Below, one piece after another: positions 23,800 to 34,309 of a stretch of 64,000 bases of DNA. Numbering within the stretch: the stretch's first letter is position 1; each line of letters opens with the position of its first letter. Source of the stretch: Mercurialis annua (lineage: Eukaryota; Streptophyta; Magnoliopsida; Malpighiales; Euphorbiaceae); NCBI RefSeq assembly GCF_937616625.2, contig NC_065571.1, forward strand, positions 57,645,651 through 57,709,650. The letters run 5' to 3'. The position numbers were made by a program, and so were the translations under genes. The notes beneath the pieces were generated by a model that worked only from the letters and a program-made list of their open reading frames with translations, made no database searches and was not told the DNA's origin.

Positions 23800-25745
23800 G
23801 TGTTATTATCATACGCGTTAATACCCTTATTGCTGGCATTTGGGATGAACATAGAGTGAGACCTCCATATAAAAGAATGTGGTATGCAAAGGAGAAGGCA
23901 ATTGCTTCTGTTTACGGGGACTGGCATGAATCCTTCGGATGTATCAATGACATAATGCATAGTATGGTTCACGTAAATCCGGGCTCATTCTGGCATGCGG
24001 AAGGTATGTAATCATGTTTAACGGTGAATTAAACATTTTATATTCTAACTCTAAAACTTTCTATATTATTTGGCGTAGGCGATGATGTTTACATTAACGG
24101 GATGCTTCAGCCGAATGTTTACAATCTGCGTTACGGTGATGTAAGTTTATTTTTTTTTACAATACTTTTCATTTTAATTTAGTTTATGTTTTGACCTAAT
24201 TCTTTCTGTGCAGATTGTTTGGCAGCCATACACCGACGATCTCCTCAGATCCATACCCTCCCAGTACCTTGCGGGTTCAGAAGTTTGGCGTGCTCGGGTA
24301 CCCTTGATTTACTACAACATTGTGGAGTGGCACCAGCCAGATAGAGTATTGCAGCAGTTTGGGCTTATTCAGCCTATCCCTCTGGCCCCAGTGCAAGATC
24401 ACCGCCTCCATTCCCTCCTTTACAAGAGCAGCAACAACTACATGGAGATCCTCGGGTATTACGTACTGATTTGGCTCCACAGGGAGTCACATGTCGTTGG
24501 CGGTTACCGTTTTGAGCGTCCACCACACTACCATTCCCAGTACATGGAGTGGTATCGGAGACACACCCGGAGGTGGATTACCTGGCAGGGTGCAGCTGAC
24601 GGTTCGAGTGTACGTAACTTTTTTTTTTTACAAATTTACAATTACATTTTCTACTTTCTATATATTTACCGATTACTGTTTTCCCTTGTATAGCGTGATC
24701 TGGCGGAGATGGTCCACGTCCGGAGATCTAGCCGTGACTCCATAATTGGGTCCGCTGCACGCAGTTCACAAATGGCGTACATGGAGGATCGTCGGGATGT
24801 CACTCTTCCACCGCCTGAGCCAGCAGTCCCGGCATTTGTACTGCCTCCTCTCCCTCCTTTGACGGTTGACTTGGATTCCATTCACGGTCGTCGTAGACAA
24901 CGGCCTACACCACGCCAGCCTCGTCAGCGGCCAGATCAGCCTATACCGCCCCCTGTGTACTATCATTACGATGCAGGAGAGAGCTCGCAGACACGACAGA
25001 ACTATTGCGGGCCTACTCAATTTCAGGGTGACGGTTCACAGTTTCAGCAGCACTCGCAGGTATTGCGTACTTTATTATGTTTTTTTGAATAATAGTTTCA
25101 CTTTATTTTAAAATACAAGTTAATAAATGTTGATTCTTATATTTTTAATTTTATTCTTTATTACAGGTCCCTCCGACCTCATCGTTTCCGGTACCACCGT
25201 CATCCGGGCCGTTCTTTTACTCCTCTGAACAGACGCCGTATACCACTCCTCTGACAGAGCCGGCTCAGTATCGACAGGCTACACCACCCCCATTTCAAGC
25301 ACCTCAGCATGGTCAACCTTCTACCCCCTCTGATCAGGGTTACCGACCCGTGTTTTCTTGGCTCGATCAACCGTCAGCGTCACATTCGCGTCCCTCCCCT
25401 TCCACCCCGGTCGCGGATCCGTCGCAGATGTTTTTTTCGATATCAGAGGCTTGGTTGAACAGTCCAGGTCTCGGGGAGGGGGGCTCTTTCGAGGCGTTAC
25501 AGTCCGGTAGTATTCAGTTTTCGGGTCCGTCCTTCAGCCTCCTTCCGCAGTCACAGGAGGCCTCGACTACTGCACCGGCTGCAGATGATCAGGAGCTATC
25601 CCTAGACGATGATCACGAGAGCGAGGGCGCGCCAGGTGACAGACCGGGTGATAGACAGTATCGCGATCTTACTGAGAGCAGTCTGCGCCGCACACTACTA
25701 GAAAACATCAATTTAGCAACAGATTTTCCGTTGCTAAAAGACTAA
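23800..25745 (+). CDS. MULE-borne chimeric gene: MULE N-terminal fragment plus plant mobile domain
   Basis: Exons are about 23800-24003, 24079-24140, 24214-24609, 24694-25059 and 25167-25745. All internal GT-AG junctions keep the frame. The first exon resembles the stretch before the catalytic core of plant MULE transposases (KRMWYAKEKAIASVYGDW, then NPGSFW). The third exon is the C-terminal part of a plant mobile domain (VPLIYYNIVEWHQPDRVL, then QFGLIQPIP), as in MAIL1-like and phosphatase-7-long-form-like proteins. Exons 4-5 are proline- and serine-rich. No DDE residues or phosphatase domain are present. The N-terminal boundary is not certain: the leader ATG near 23514 is followed at once by a stop, and upstream introns are likely. 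A CACTA MITE in the last exon replaces the original end with 18 MITE-encoded codons. Function is unknown. Confidence 0.7.
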
Positions 25746-25840
25746 AATCTGTCGGTAAATTAGTTTTTTGTCGGTAAAAGACTAAAGTCCGTCGTTAAAT
25801 TAGAGTTTTTTTGTCGGTAATTCTCTTTTTTCTAGTAGTG
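25693..25840. mobile_element. CACTA-type MITE in the last exon of the MULE-borne gene
   Basis: 148 bp, ends CACTACTAGAAAA / TTTTTTCTAGTAGTG, flanked by the 3-bp duplication GCA (25690-25692, 25841-25843). The interior has repeated TCGGTAAA-type units. It brings a stop codon at 25743-25745. Without it the frame would run on to TGA near 25910. Confidence 0.92.
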
Positions 25841-26189
25841 GCAGGCAAGATATGGGGTACGATATGAGGACTCAACTGGAGAAGAACACTAGATATCGAG
25901 ATTATTTATGATTTTGTTGTTTTTGTAGACACTTTAAATTTTGTAATCCTACTTTATTTTATCGACTATTCCGTATTATTATATCGTTCATCATTTCATA
26001 TTGTTTATGCAAATTTTAATTTTTGTATAAACTAGTAAAAACAGAAAAAATAATATACAATGCTAACTAAAAAATGGTTTTTATATTTTATTAGAATTTT
26101 AACAAAAAATCTAAAATACGGAATTTATTCAAAAACGCTAACTAAAACAATTTTAGTGATTTTATAGTAAAAAAAAATAAAAAAAAATG

Positions 26190-26400
26190 ATTGGGTAAAT
26201 AATACCCAATCATTGTCTCTCTCCAATGATTGGGGAGATAGATTACTGTCTCCCCAATCATTGGGGAGAGATGCAATCCGCGATTTTATATCGCGGATTG
26301 CATCTAATTTGGTTAATTACTCAGAATTGAGTAATTAACATCATCCGCGATTTAATATCGCGGATGACATGGAAATCCGCGATATTAAATCGCGGATGAC
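26190..26400. repeat. MULE right hairpin cluster
   Basis: Six consecutive hairpins: ATGATTGGGTA..., CTCCAATGATTGGGGAGA..., GATGCAATCCGCGAT..., GGTTAATTACTCA..., CATCCGCGAT... and ATCCGCGATATTAAATCGCG. The ATCCGCGAT stems are shared with the left cluster. Confidence 0.88.
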
Positions 26401-26489
26401 GTGGTCCCAGACACAAAAATGGGATTAAAATTTCTATAGGCACTAAAATGGAATTTTTAAAAGCCCGTAGGCACAGATCCGTCAAAAAC

Positions 26490-26655
26490 CCGTGGATCTG
26501 CTGCAAAGAGCAGACCCACCGCGGGTCTGCTCTTTGCAGCAGACCCGCGGTGGGTCTGCTCTTTGCAGCAGACCCGCCGACGCGGTGGATCTGCTGCAAA
26601 GCAGATCCACCGCGGGTCTGCTGCAAAGAGCAGACCCGCGGTGGGTCTGCTCACC
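26490..26655. repeat. MULE right palindrome array (GGGTCTGC units)
   Basis: Counterpart of the array at 22902-23068, with the same GGTCTGCTCTTTGCAGCAGACC units. Confidence 0.88.
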
Positions 26656-26852
26656 GGATTGAAAAATAAAATTTTTATTATTTTTTATTTAAATTAAAAA
26701 TAATTATTTATTTAATTTTTAAATAAATTTAGGTTTGATTAGATTGTTTGGTTTGATTGGATTGGATCGGTTTTAAGTGTGGTTAGATTGAAGCTGTCTG
26801 GTTTGTTTGTATTTATTTACAGATTTGAAGGGTATTTTGGTCAATTTATGCG

Positions 26853-26967
26853 AAAAGGGGTTTAGCTAATTATTGGGTAAAGTTTAGGGGGTTTACGGCA
26901 GTTTTTTTTATCAGGGGGTTTAGCGTAAGGTACCCCTAAAGTTAGGGTCCGTGGGTGATTATTAGCC
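26853..26967 (-). repeat. MULE right terminal inverted repeat
   Basis: Inverted copy of 22428-22542, ending ATTATTAGCC next to the GATCTAGTT duplication. Confidence 0.9.
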
Positions 26968-29953
26968 GATCTAGTTGCTGCAGTCAACAACTTTATGCAA
27001 ACTGGAATGATTTTCAACGAGATGAATGACACAGCTATTTCCTTGATCCCCAAGAAGAACAGCCCTACTAAAATGAGTGAGTTACGCCCTATCTCCCTCT
27101 GTAATGTTTTCTATAAAATCATTTCAAAAATCTTGGCCAATAGAATGAAACTTACGTTGCCTAACATCATTTCTGAAAGTCAAAGCGCCTTTGTCCAAGG
27201 TAGATTAATTAGCGATAATGTCTTGATAGCCTACGAAGCTATGCACCATTTAAAAAGGAAAACTCAGGGTAAGAATGGTTTTGCTGCCTTAAAGATTGAT
27301 ATGTCCAAAGCTTTTGATAGAGTGGAATGGATTTTTTTTGAAAAACATGCTCTTAGCTTTTGGATTTGGTCAGAAATTTACAAATCTTGTCTGGAATTGT
27401 ATCACTACTGTTAGGTATTTTGTGATTCACAATGGCTTTGAGATTGGTCCAATTGTTCCAGGGCGTGGCTTGAGGCAGGGGGATCCCCTTTCTCCCTACC
27501 TATTTATCTTGTGTGCTGAGGGTTTAAGCTTGATGTTGCAGAACAAAGAAAGGTTGGGTTTGATTCATGGCTTACGGATTTGCAGGAGAGCGCCTTCTAT
27601 TTCCCACTTATTCTTCGCTGATGATTGCCTGCTGTTTTTTAAAGCCAATAAAGAGGAAGTTGAGCACGTCCAAGATGTTCTTAATGTCTATGAAGAGTGT
27701 TCAGGTCAGATGGTAAATTTTAGAAAATCCTCCATTTTCTTTAGCATGAATGTTGAGCCTGATTGTGCTGAAGCTATCAAAAATCATCTTGGGGTTGGTT
27801 CAATGCAGGTTGATGGTTCTTATCTTGGCCTTCCTTTTATGATAGGCAGAAATAAAAGTATTGTTTTTGGCATGTTAAAAAGCAAAATCTGGTCTCGTAT
27901 TCAGAGCTGGAAATGTCAATTTCTTTCGGCTGCTGGTAAAGAACTGCTTATCAAAACGGTTTTACAAGCTATCCCTAATTACTACTTTAATGTTTTCCTT
28001 ATTCCTTCTAACATTTGTAGTGATATCGAAAGAATGTTGAATTCTTTTTGGTGGGGTACGAAGAGAAATAATGAATCTCGTGGTATCACTTGGAGTGACT
28101 GGGACAAGTTGTGCCTGCCAAAAAAGCTTGGTGGCATGGGTTTTAGAAAGTTTCGGGATTTTAATCTAGGGATGCTTGGTAAGCAAGGCTGGAGGTTCCT
28201 CAATTCCCCACATTCCCTAGCAAGCAAAGTCTTCTCAGCTAAGTACTACTATAACTCTGACTTTTTGAATGCTAAATTGGGTTCAAACCCAAGTTATGTT
28301 TGGAGAAGCTTATTGGCAGCTCAAGAGATTGTTAGGAAGGGGACTAGATGGCGTGTTGGTCGAGGTAACTCCATCCGTATTGTGTCTGATCAATGGCTGC
28401 CTGATGATTGTTTTGGTGTGGTTAATTCTGTTCTGCCTGACGACATGAGAACTGCTACTGTGGACTCTCTTATTACTGTGGAATATGGCCGTAGGAGATG
28501 GGATGAAGACAAATTGACTAATCTCTTTTGTGACTATGACAGGGACATGATTAAAAAGATTGCGCTGGTCAACGATAACCTCAATGATAAGTTAATTTGG
28601 CAGCCTGAACCGAGGGGTGACTTCTCTGTCAAAAGCGCGTACCGTTTATCCTATGGTGACAAGACTAACGTTGTTACAGGAGACACTAATTTTTGGAAGT
28701 GGCTTTGGAATTCTAAGATTCCTGAAAAGTGTAAAGTCTTTATGTGGAGAGGCATGCATAACTGGTTGCCCACGTTAGATGCTTTGAATGCCAGAAAATG
28801 TGATATTTCAAGCTATTGTCTATTATGCGAGACTGAAGCTGAATCTGTGCCCCATTTGTTTGTTAACTGCGCATTTGCTTCTAGCTGCTTCCTCATGTTG
28901 GGCATTTTTAATTGCTCTCAAAACTGGAATTCTTTACTGGACTTTTTTTCCTGGCTGGATAGGGGTAACAACAAAGACAAGAAGGATATTTGTGTGATGG
29001 TGATGTGGAGTGTTTGGCTTGCTAGGAATAATCTGTTGTGGAATCAAATCAAAGAGCTGCCGAAGCACGTTGTCAATCGAGCCACCAAAATTCTTCATCA
29101 ATGGGAGATGGTTCAAAAGGCCCCTATAAGCAGTGTTATTGCTAATGACTTTGCAGGCGGGTCTGCTGTTTGGGAAGCTCCAGCTGAAGATTGGACGAAA
29201 ATTAATGTAGACGCTGCTTGTTTCAGTTCGAACCCAGGTACTGGTTTTGCAGCTATTCAAAGAGATCATAGAGGGCGTTGGATTACGGCTTTGTCAGATT
29301 CAAGATCGGAGCAGCTTTCTCCGGTTGTTGCGGAAGCTTGGGCCCTTAAAGAAGCTCTGTCCTGGATTAAAAATAGCAATATGTCGGGAGTGGTTGTCGA
29401 AGTGGATTGCCTCCAAGTTATCCAAATCCTTTACTCGGAGTTCCAGCCTACTTCTACCCTTTATTGTTTACTGTTTGATTGTGCTTGCTTGATGAAAACC
29501 TTAGTTGATGTTAAGGTTGTGTTTGTCTATCGTTCTGCGAACTGCGCTGCCCATTCTCTAGCTAGGGCAACGTGTTCTGTGCCAGGGCGAAGGTTGTGGT
29601 CCTCAGACCCGCCTCAATTTATGTTGAATGTTTTGTATTCTGATTTTCATTAATGAAAGTTCTACTTGATTGTCAAAAAAAAAATGAAAGTAATAAATAA
29701 AGAGTGAAATCATATATTTCACATTACAAATTGTATAACTTTGTTTTGAGTTCTATTTATAGAAGGTTGAGAAGATTGATTTTGCCTTGATCATTATTCA
29801 TACACTAAGACATAAGAAAATTTGTCATTAGCATACAGAATAGAAGTATAACATTCTCATTAAGAACTCAAAGAAAAACCTTAAAAACATATTGCAATAA
29901 TAAAAACACAACACAAGAACATCTAATTTTTCCTCAAAGAAGAAAAAAAATGT

Positions 29954-30808
29954 TCAAAAGTTTACCATCCTCGCAAGAACAACAGAGTTGACTACATCAT
30001 CTGTAGGATGAAAAATGGAAAGAATTTCAAAACCAACCAAATCCTGTTGATCAACAACAGGGTAAAGAAAAGCTCTTGCACCATTTGCACTTCTAACTAA
30101 CAATATTCCTCCTCCTTTCATATATTTCCTTATATGTTCAATAATCTTTATTTTATTTTCTTTTTCCATCCCAACCAAAGCTGCCAAGAAAATACACTCA
30201 TATTCTCTTAACTTCTCTGTCACTTCCATTACATCACATGTCTCAAACTTCATTCTCTTCTCCAATTTACTATCAGAACTCACAATCTCACGAGCCATGT
30301 CGTTAGCAGCCTCATCGAGATCATAATTATCAAAGTGAGTCGATTTCAAATGACGGGTCGCCATTATAATTGAAGTTAGAGGCATCGGACCAGACCCTAT
30401 AAAGGCTACTTTCTTGGGCCGCACGACACCATTTTCGCTTAGAATCTTATGCTCCAAGTTGGTTAGTTTGACATAGTTATCATAGTAAGGGAAAAGATTG
30501 AGGTTGTTCAAAGGCTTAGAAATTTTGATCAAGAATGTTGCAAATTCAAGCTCTAATAGCCCTTCAGCTCGGCCGCTAAGATCGATAAGGCTTCTACGCA
30601 TTTCTTGAACTTCTTTCGGTAAGTAAGCAATGTCTATGGTAGAAGGGAGGATACATAAGCTGACAAGTTGAGAGAAGAGGCTGTTCACTTCCTTTGAAGG
30701 TCTTAAAGAGGCAAGCTTAGATATAGTATCATGAATTCGGGTAATTCGAGCAATGAGCAACTCGTCGGGTATTTGGGTTTTGAAGTCGGAACTTGAGCAA
30801 TAAGCCAT
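29954..30808 (-). CDS. NAS: Nicotianamine synthase
   Basis: Single-exon gene of 284 codons, the usual plant NAS layout and close to the usual length. NAS joins three aminocarboxypropyl groups from S-adenosylmethionine to make nicotianamine, the chelator used for iron, copper and zinc transport in phloem and cells. The family block ELEFATFLIK lies before LNLFPYYDNYVKL. It is followed by KKVAFIGSGPMPLTSI (SAM-binding fold), THFDNYDLDEAAN, FLAALVG and the C-terminal FHPTDDVVNSVV. The ATG at 30808 is the first in frame after the TATA box, and the sequence aligns there with the copy at 47717-48577. Head-to-head with the NAS pseudogene at 33507. No defect is seen. Cytosolic by family; no signal peptide. 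Confidence 0.96.
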   Translation of the reverse strand: MAYCSSSDFKTQIPDELLIARITRIHDTISKLASLRPSKEVNSLFSQLVSLCILPSTIDIAYLPKEVQEMRRSLIDLSGRAEGLLELEFATFLIKISKPLNNLNLFPYYDNYVKLTNLEHKILSENGVVRPKKVAFIGSGPMPLTSIIMATRHLKSTHFDNYDLDEAANDMAREIVSSDSKLEKRMKFETCDVMEVTEKLREYECIFLAALVGMEKENKIKIIEHIRKYMKGGGILLVRSANGARAFLYPVVDQQDLVGFEILSIFHPTDDVVNSVVLARMVNF

Positions 30809-30891
30809 TCCAAATCTTCTGGCTTAAGATTGTTTGCCTCAGTATGCAAATGTGTGTGTTTCGGCTTTTTGGAAAAGGAATCTATGTTCAA

Positions 30892-30900
30892 CTATTTATA
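30892..30900 (-). promoter_or_regulatory. TATA box of NAS (29954-30808)
   Basis: TATAAATAG on the minus strand, about 85 bases upstream of the ATG. The NAS copy at 48577 has TATAAATA at a similar distance. Confidence 0.75.
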
Positions 30901-31002
30901 GCTTAATCGTAGTACGTAGTTTAGATTTTGATAGTAGAAAATAACTATCAAAATGATGTTTACGTATGAAGGTTTTTTCTAATGTTCAACTACAACAATA
31001 TG

Positions 31003-31026
31003 GAGTCATGTTCCATGCCATGGGAT
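31003..31026 (-). promoter_or_regulatory. Promoter block conserved between the two intact NAS genes
   Basis: GAGTCATGTTCCATGCC plus GAT context on the plus strand matches 48807-48830 at 22 of 24 positions while surrounding DNA has diverged. It lies about 200 bases upstream of the start codon. It contains CATGC, the core bound by IDEF1-type iron-deficiency factors in grasses; any such role here is inference. Confidence 0.5.
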
Positions 31027-31157
31027 CTAAGAAGGATACATCAATCTTGTGTGTTATTGTTTTCCCTCGTGTATAAAATAGAAATTAAGAAGATAATATA
31101 TAGATACTACCATATTTCAATTCAATATTATTTGTTTATCGATCATCATATAAATGC

Positions 31158-31604
31158 GACTTAAACACTCAAAAGCCTCCCACCTTTAAATTTTTTTCAA
31201 TTGCACCCTCACGTAGGAAAATTCTCTCAGAATCCCTCTACCTTTAGATTTTTTTTCAATTGTATCCTAAAGTATTAAATTGACCTATTTTCACATGAAA
31301 AAAATTAAAATAATCTTTCATTTTTAATCTATATTCTAATTAAATATTAATATTATTAATAATGTAAAAAATCATTCTTTCTAAAATTATATCTAATAAT
31401 TTTTTAAAATTAAAATTATAAAAAATTTCAATTTAGAGTACAATTGAAAAAAATTTAAAGGTGGGGGGATTTTGAGAGGATTTTCTTATGTCAGGGTGCA
31501 ATTGGAATGAAATTTAAAGGTGGGAGGATTTTGATAGAGTTTTCTAACGTCAGGGTGTAATTGAAAAAAAGTTTAAAGGTGGAGAACTTTTGAGTGATTA
31601 GGCC
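31158..31604. mobile_element. Mutator-like MITE upstream of NAS
   Basis: The left end (CACTCAAAAGCCTCCCACC, then TTTAAATTTTTTTCAATTG) and the right end (CACTTTTGAGTGATTAGGCC-like) are inverted repeats of well over 50 bases. The right end contains a further internal repeat of the motif GTCAGGGTG(C/T)AATTG. No target duplication was resolved. The style matches the MITE at 45946. Confidence 0.6.
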
Positions 31605-33434
31605 TTATGTATTCGGATTCCAACCGAGTATATAATCGTGTGAGCGATAATATTCTTCTTATTAAATTTTGGAACTATCTCATATTTTGGGTTATAGTGT
31701 ATGAAACATTAATTAATTGTGATTATTGGTAATTTGACCAATAAAAGTATTTATCTGGTCATTATCTATTATACTGAACAATGAGAGTTATGAGTTTATT
31801 ATAAATTCAACATATGAATGTAAAATATCTGATGATTTGTTGCTATTTAAACATTATTCATAAGTTAACATGAGCCATTGATTCCATTCACATAAAGTGT
31901 GGTACATTTCCTAAATGAATAATGTGATGGAATCAGATCCCAAAGTGGATTCATGTTCATATTAGTTGTAGGCTGGTTGAAATGTACAGATTAGCAGTCA
32001 AAGATCACAAGGCATTAGACATGCCACTATTATGAATTAAATCATTTCCATACTAATTCGTGTAGATTTCTATTTTAGATTTTGTTTTAAATTTAAATTA
32101 ATCAATCATAATAAAGAGATACAAATATCCATTAAAAAATTACCGAGTCTTTACTAATTGTGGAATTGTCTAATTGTCATTTTGACGTTTTAGGATTTGT
32201 AAAATGGTTTCTAATTTGGGTCTCCACAAAACAACATACTCCCAATAGTGTAGTGCATATCCACTGACCTCCAATGAATTTTTAATGAATAAAATTAGGG
32301 TTTATTGCATTAAATCACAAATCTTAGCGTAATTTATGATTATAATATAAATTTTAAAATTTGACAATATTAATAACCAACTTTTATTTTTTGATAAATT
32401 AATAGACCGACCAATTATGCAAACAACACGTGCCTGTATATTATAATATCCACATTAGGGTTATTTTGACTCGGTGTACCAATTTGCCAAAAGATGAAAA
32501 TAAGTTATTTATATTAGCAAGTTTTAAAGTTCGTGTTATAATTATAAATCAGGATAAAATTCGTGATTTAATTTGCAATTAATCCTAATACTTATAAATT
32601 TTGTATAATTTATAGATTTCATGAAATTAATTGTTTGATAACAAAAAATATTATGGGAATTTATAAATTGTGAAAATTTAATTACAAAACAAAATCTCAT
32701 TTAAATCTTATCTCTTCAAATGGAAAAGTTAAAATCTATCAATTAATAGTTGATTAGTTTAAAATTTAATCATCCCAAAAATATCTCTAGAATTTCATAG
32801 TTTTTATATTCAATTTAAATGCAAAATTTACAAATTAATAAAATTTACATTTTATGAATTCAAAATTAATAAATTAAATAAATATATAGATTTAAAAGAA
32901 TCTTCCTCCCACAAGTCCCCAATTATATATATATAAAAAAAAATACTTGATCCAAATTGTGCATGAATCTTTCTAAAATAAAAGGATATCATTAAGTAGT
33001 TGAAATTGCATTAATTTAAATCGATTTTTGAAAAATTATGATAGATTTTCATCAAATTGACTAAATTATAACAAATTTAAGTAAAAAATCAAAAAGTTTA
33101 GCTTTTTTAACACTATCATGCCTTTTCTTTATCAACTGCACAACTCAATTATAACTGAAGTGGAATTTCATAAGAAATTATAATAACAGGAGTGAACATA
33201 TATAGGCCATGCACTATTGAGGTGCTAAATTTCAAGATAGTTATTGCTCATTTTGAATTAAAATAATTACTATACAAACTCGGCTAATTAAAACAGCATA
33301 ATTGGACCCTGTACCAAAAAAAAAAAACAGCATAATTGGATAACAAAATTAGCATTAATCAATTATTAGTAAGAACCCACGGCATGACACACCCTGCTTA
33401 TTATTGATGTTCACTGGTGGAGACATTATGTACA
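31605..33434. other. Intergenic between divergent NAS copies
   Basis: No gene is seen. The part 31870-32030 is related to 49610-49725 upstream of the other intact NAS gene (shared TTGATTCCATTCACA and CAGTCAAAGATCA...AGACATGCCAC), pointing to duplication of flanking DNA with the gene. Confidence 0.65.
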
Positions 33435-33442
33435 TATAAATA
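33435..33442 (+). promoter_or_regulatory. TATA box of NAS pseudogene
   Basis: TATAAATA about 70 bases before the pseudogene ATG, in the same position as in the intact copies. Confidence 0.6.
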
Positions 33443-33506
33443 ATACCTATCAAGCAACACAAGACAAACAAGCAACCTCACAGTTTACCCCAACTCCAAC
33501 CAATTA

Positions 33507-34309
33507 ATGGCTGCTTCCAACGAGTTCCTCGTTACTCAAATTACCCAAATTCATGATACCATCTCCAAGCTTGACTCGTTGAGACCTTCGAAGCAAGTGA
33601 ATAGCTTATTTTCTCATCTTGTCAGCTTATGTATCCAACCATCTTCCATAGACATTACTTCCTTACCCAGAGAAGCTCAAGAAATGCGTAAAAGCCTTAT
33701 CCATCTTTATTTGTGGCCGAGCTGAAGGGTTCTTAGAGCTCCAATTTGCAACATTCTTGATCAAAATCCCGAAACCTTTGAACAACCTCAATCTTTTCCC
33801 TTATTATGCTAACTATGTCAAGCTGGCTTGCTTGGAATACAAGATTCTAAGTGAAAACGGTGTCTTGCAGCCCAAGAAAGTAGCCTTCATAGGGTCTGGT
33901 CCAATGCCTCTAACTTCAATTGTGATGGCAACCCATCATTTGAAATCCACTCACTTTGATAATTATGATATCGATGAGGCGGCAAATGACGTGGCTCGCC
34001 GGATTGTGGGCTCTGATGGTGATCTCGAGAGGAGAATGAAGTTTGAGACGTGTGACATGATGGAAGTTAAAGAGAAGTTAAGAGAATATGAGTGTATTTT
34101 CTTGGCAGCTTTGGTTGGGATGAGAAAGGAAGAGAAGTTGAAGATTATTGGACATATAAGGAAGTATATGAAGGAAGGAGGGATAGTATTAGTCAGAAGT
34201 GCAAATGGTTCATCAACATGATTTGCTTGGTTTTGAGATTCTTTCCATTTTTCATCCCACTGATGATGTGGTCAACTCAGTTGTTCTTGCAAGGAAACTA
34301 AGCTTTTAA
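33507..34309 (+). pseudogene. Nicotianamine synthase pseudogene
   Basis: Clear homology to the two intact NAS genes over its full length (ATG 33507 to a stop at 34307-34309). There are two lesions. Around 33702-33715 the text differs from the intact copies by a net 4-base gain, which shifts the frame and gives a TGA at 33723. Around 34207 a deletion of about 26 bases within the segment corresponding to RSANGARAFLYPVV gives a TGA at 34219. Between lesions the frame is open and retains IGSGPMPLTS and FDNYDIDEAAN, so inactivation is recent. A TATA box is kept, so transcription remains possible. No intact NAS protein can be made. Confidence 0.93.

Larger units (their letters stand above)
22428..26967 (+). 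mobile_element. Mutator-like element carrying a plant-mobile-domain gene
   Basis: 4540 bp. Terminal inverted repeats of about 115 bp start GGCTAATAATCACCCACGG, with only a few mismatches. A perfect 9-bp duplication GATCTAGTT lies at 22419-22427 and 26968-26976. Inside each end lies an array of GGGTCTGC/GCAGACCC palindromes, then a cluster of perfect hairpins, then a spliced gene in the centre. No DDE transposase domain is present, so movement needs an enzyme from elsewhere. Confidence 0.93.
21032..29653 (+). pseudogene. LINE-B ORF2, endonuclease-RT-RNase H, broken by MULE and frameshifts
   Basis: Segments in order: 21032 to about 21565 endonuclease (LLSWNCRGLG; CLGDFND); a +1 shift in an A-run near 21573; about 21570-22427 endonuclease end and RT start (APGIDGLTP); MULE insertion 22428-26967; 26968 to about 27330 RT (RPISLCNVFYK; DMSKAFDRVEW); a shift in a T-run near 27330; then to 29653 the rest of RT (RQGDPLSPYL; FADD near 27616), zf-RVT (CLLCETEAESVPHLFVNC near 28820) and an RNase H domain (NVDAACF near 29206; AEAWALKEAL near 29333). 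The frames on both sides of the MULE join in phase across the GATCTAGTT duplication, so that insertion is a clean interruption. The protein would have been about 1,350 residues; this copy cannot make it. Confidence 0.9.
19701..29683 (+). mobile_element. L1-type LINE (LINE-B), interrupted by a MULE
   Basis: The element runs from 19701 to a short poly(A) (about 29675-29683). It is flanked by a long target duplication including ATGAAAGTAATAAA (19687-19700, 29684-29697). ORF1 and ORF2 are on the plus strand. Removing the 4540-bp MULE and one copy of its 9-bp duplication gives a LINE of about 5.4 kb. It differs from LINE-A in its ORF1 (CCHC finger instead of RRM) and in having RNase H at the ORF2 end. 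Confidence 0.93.

Noticed and set aside
33507..34309. Third functional NAS gene
   Set aside because: Two independent frameshifting lesions compared with both intact copies.
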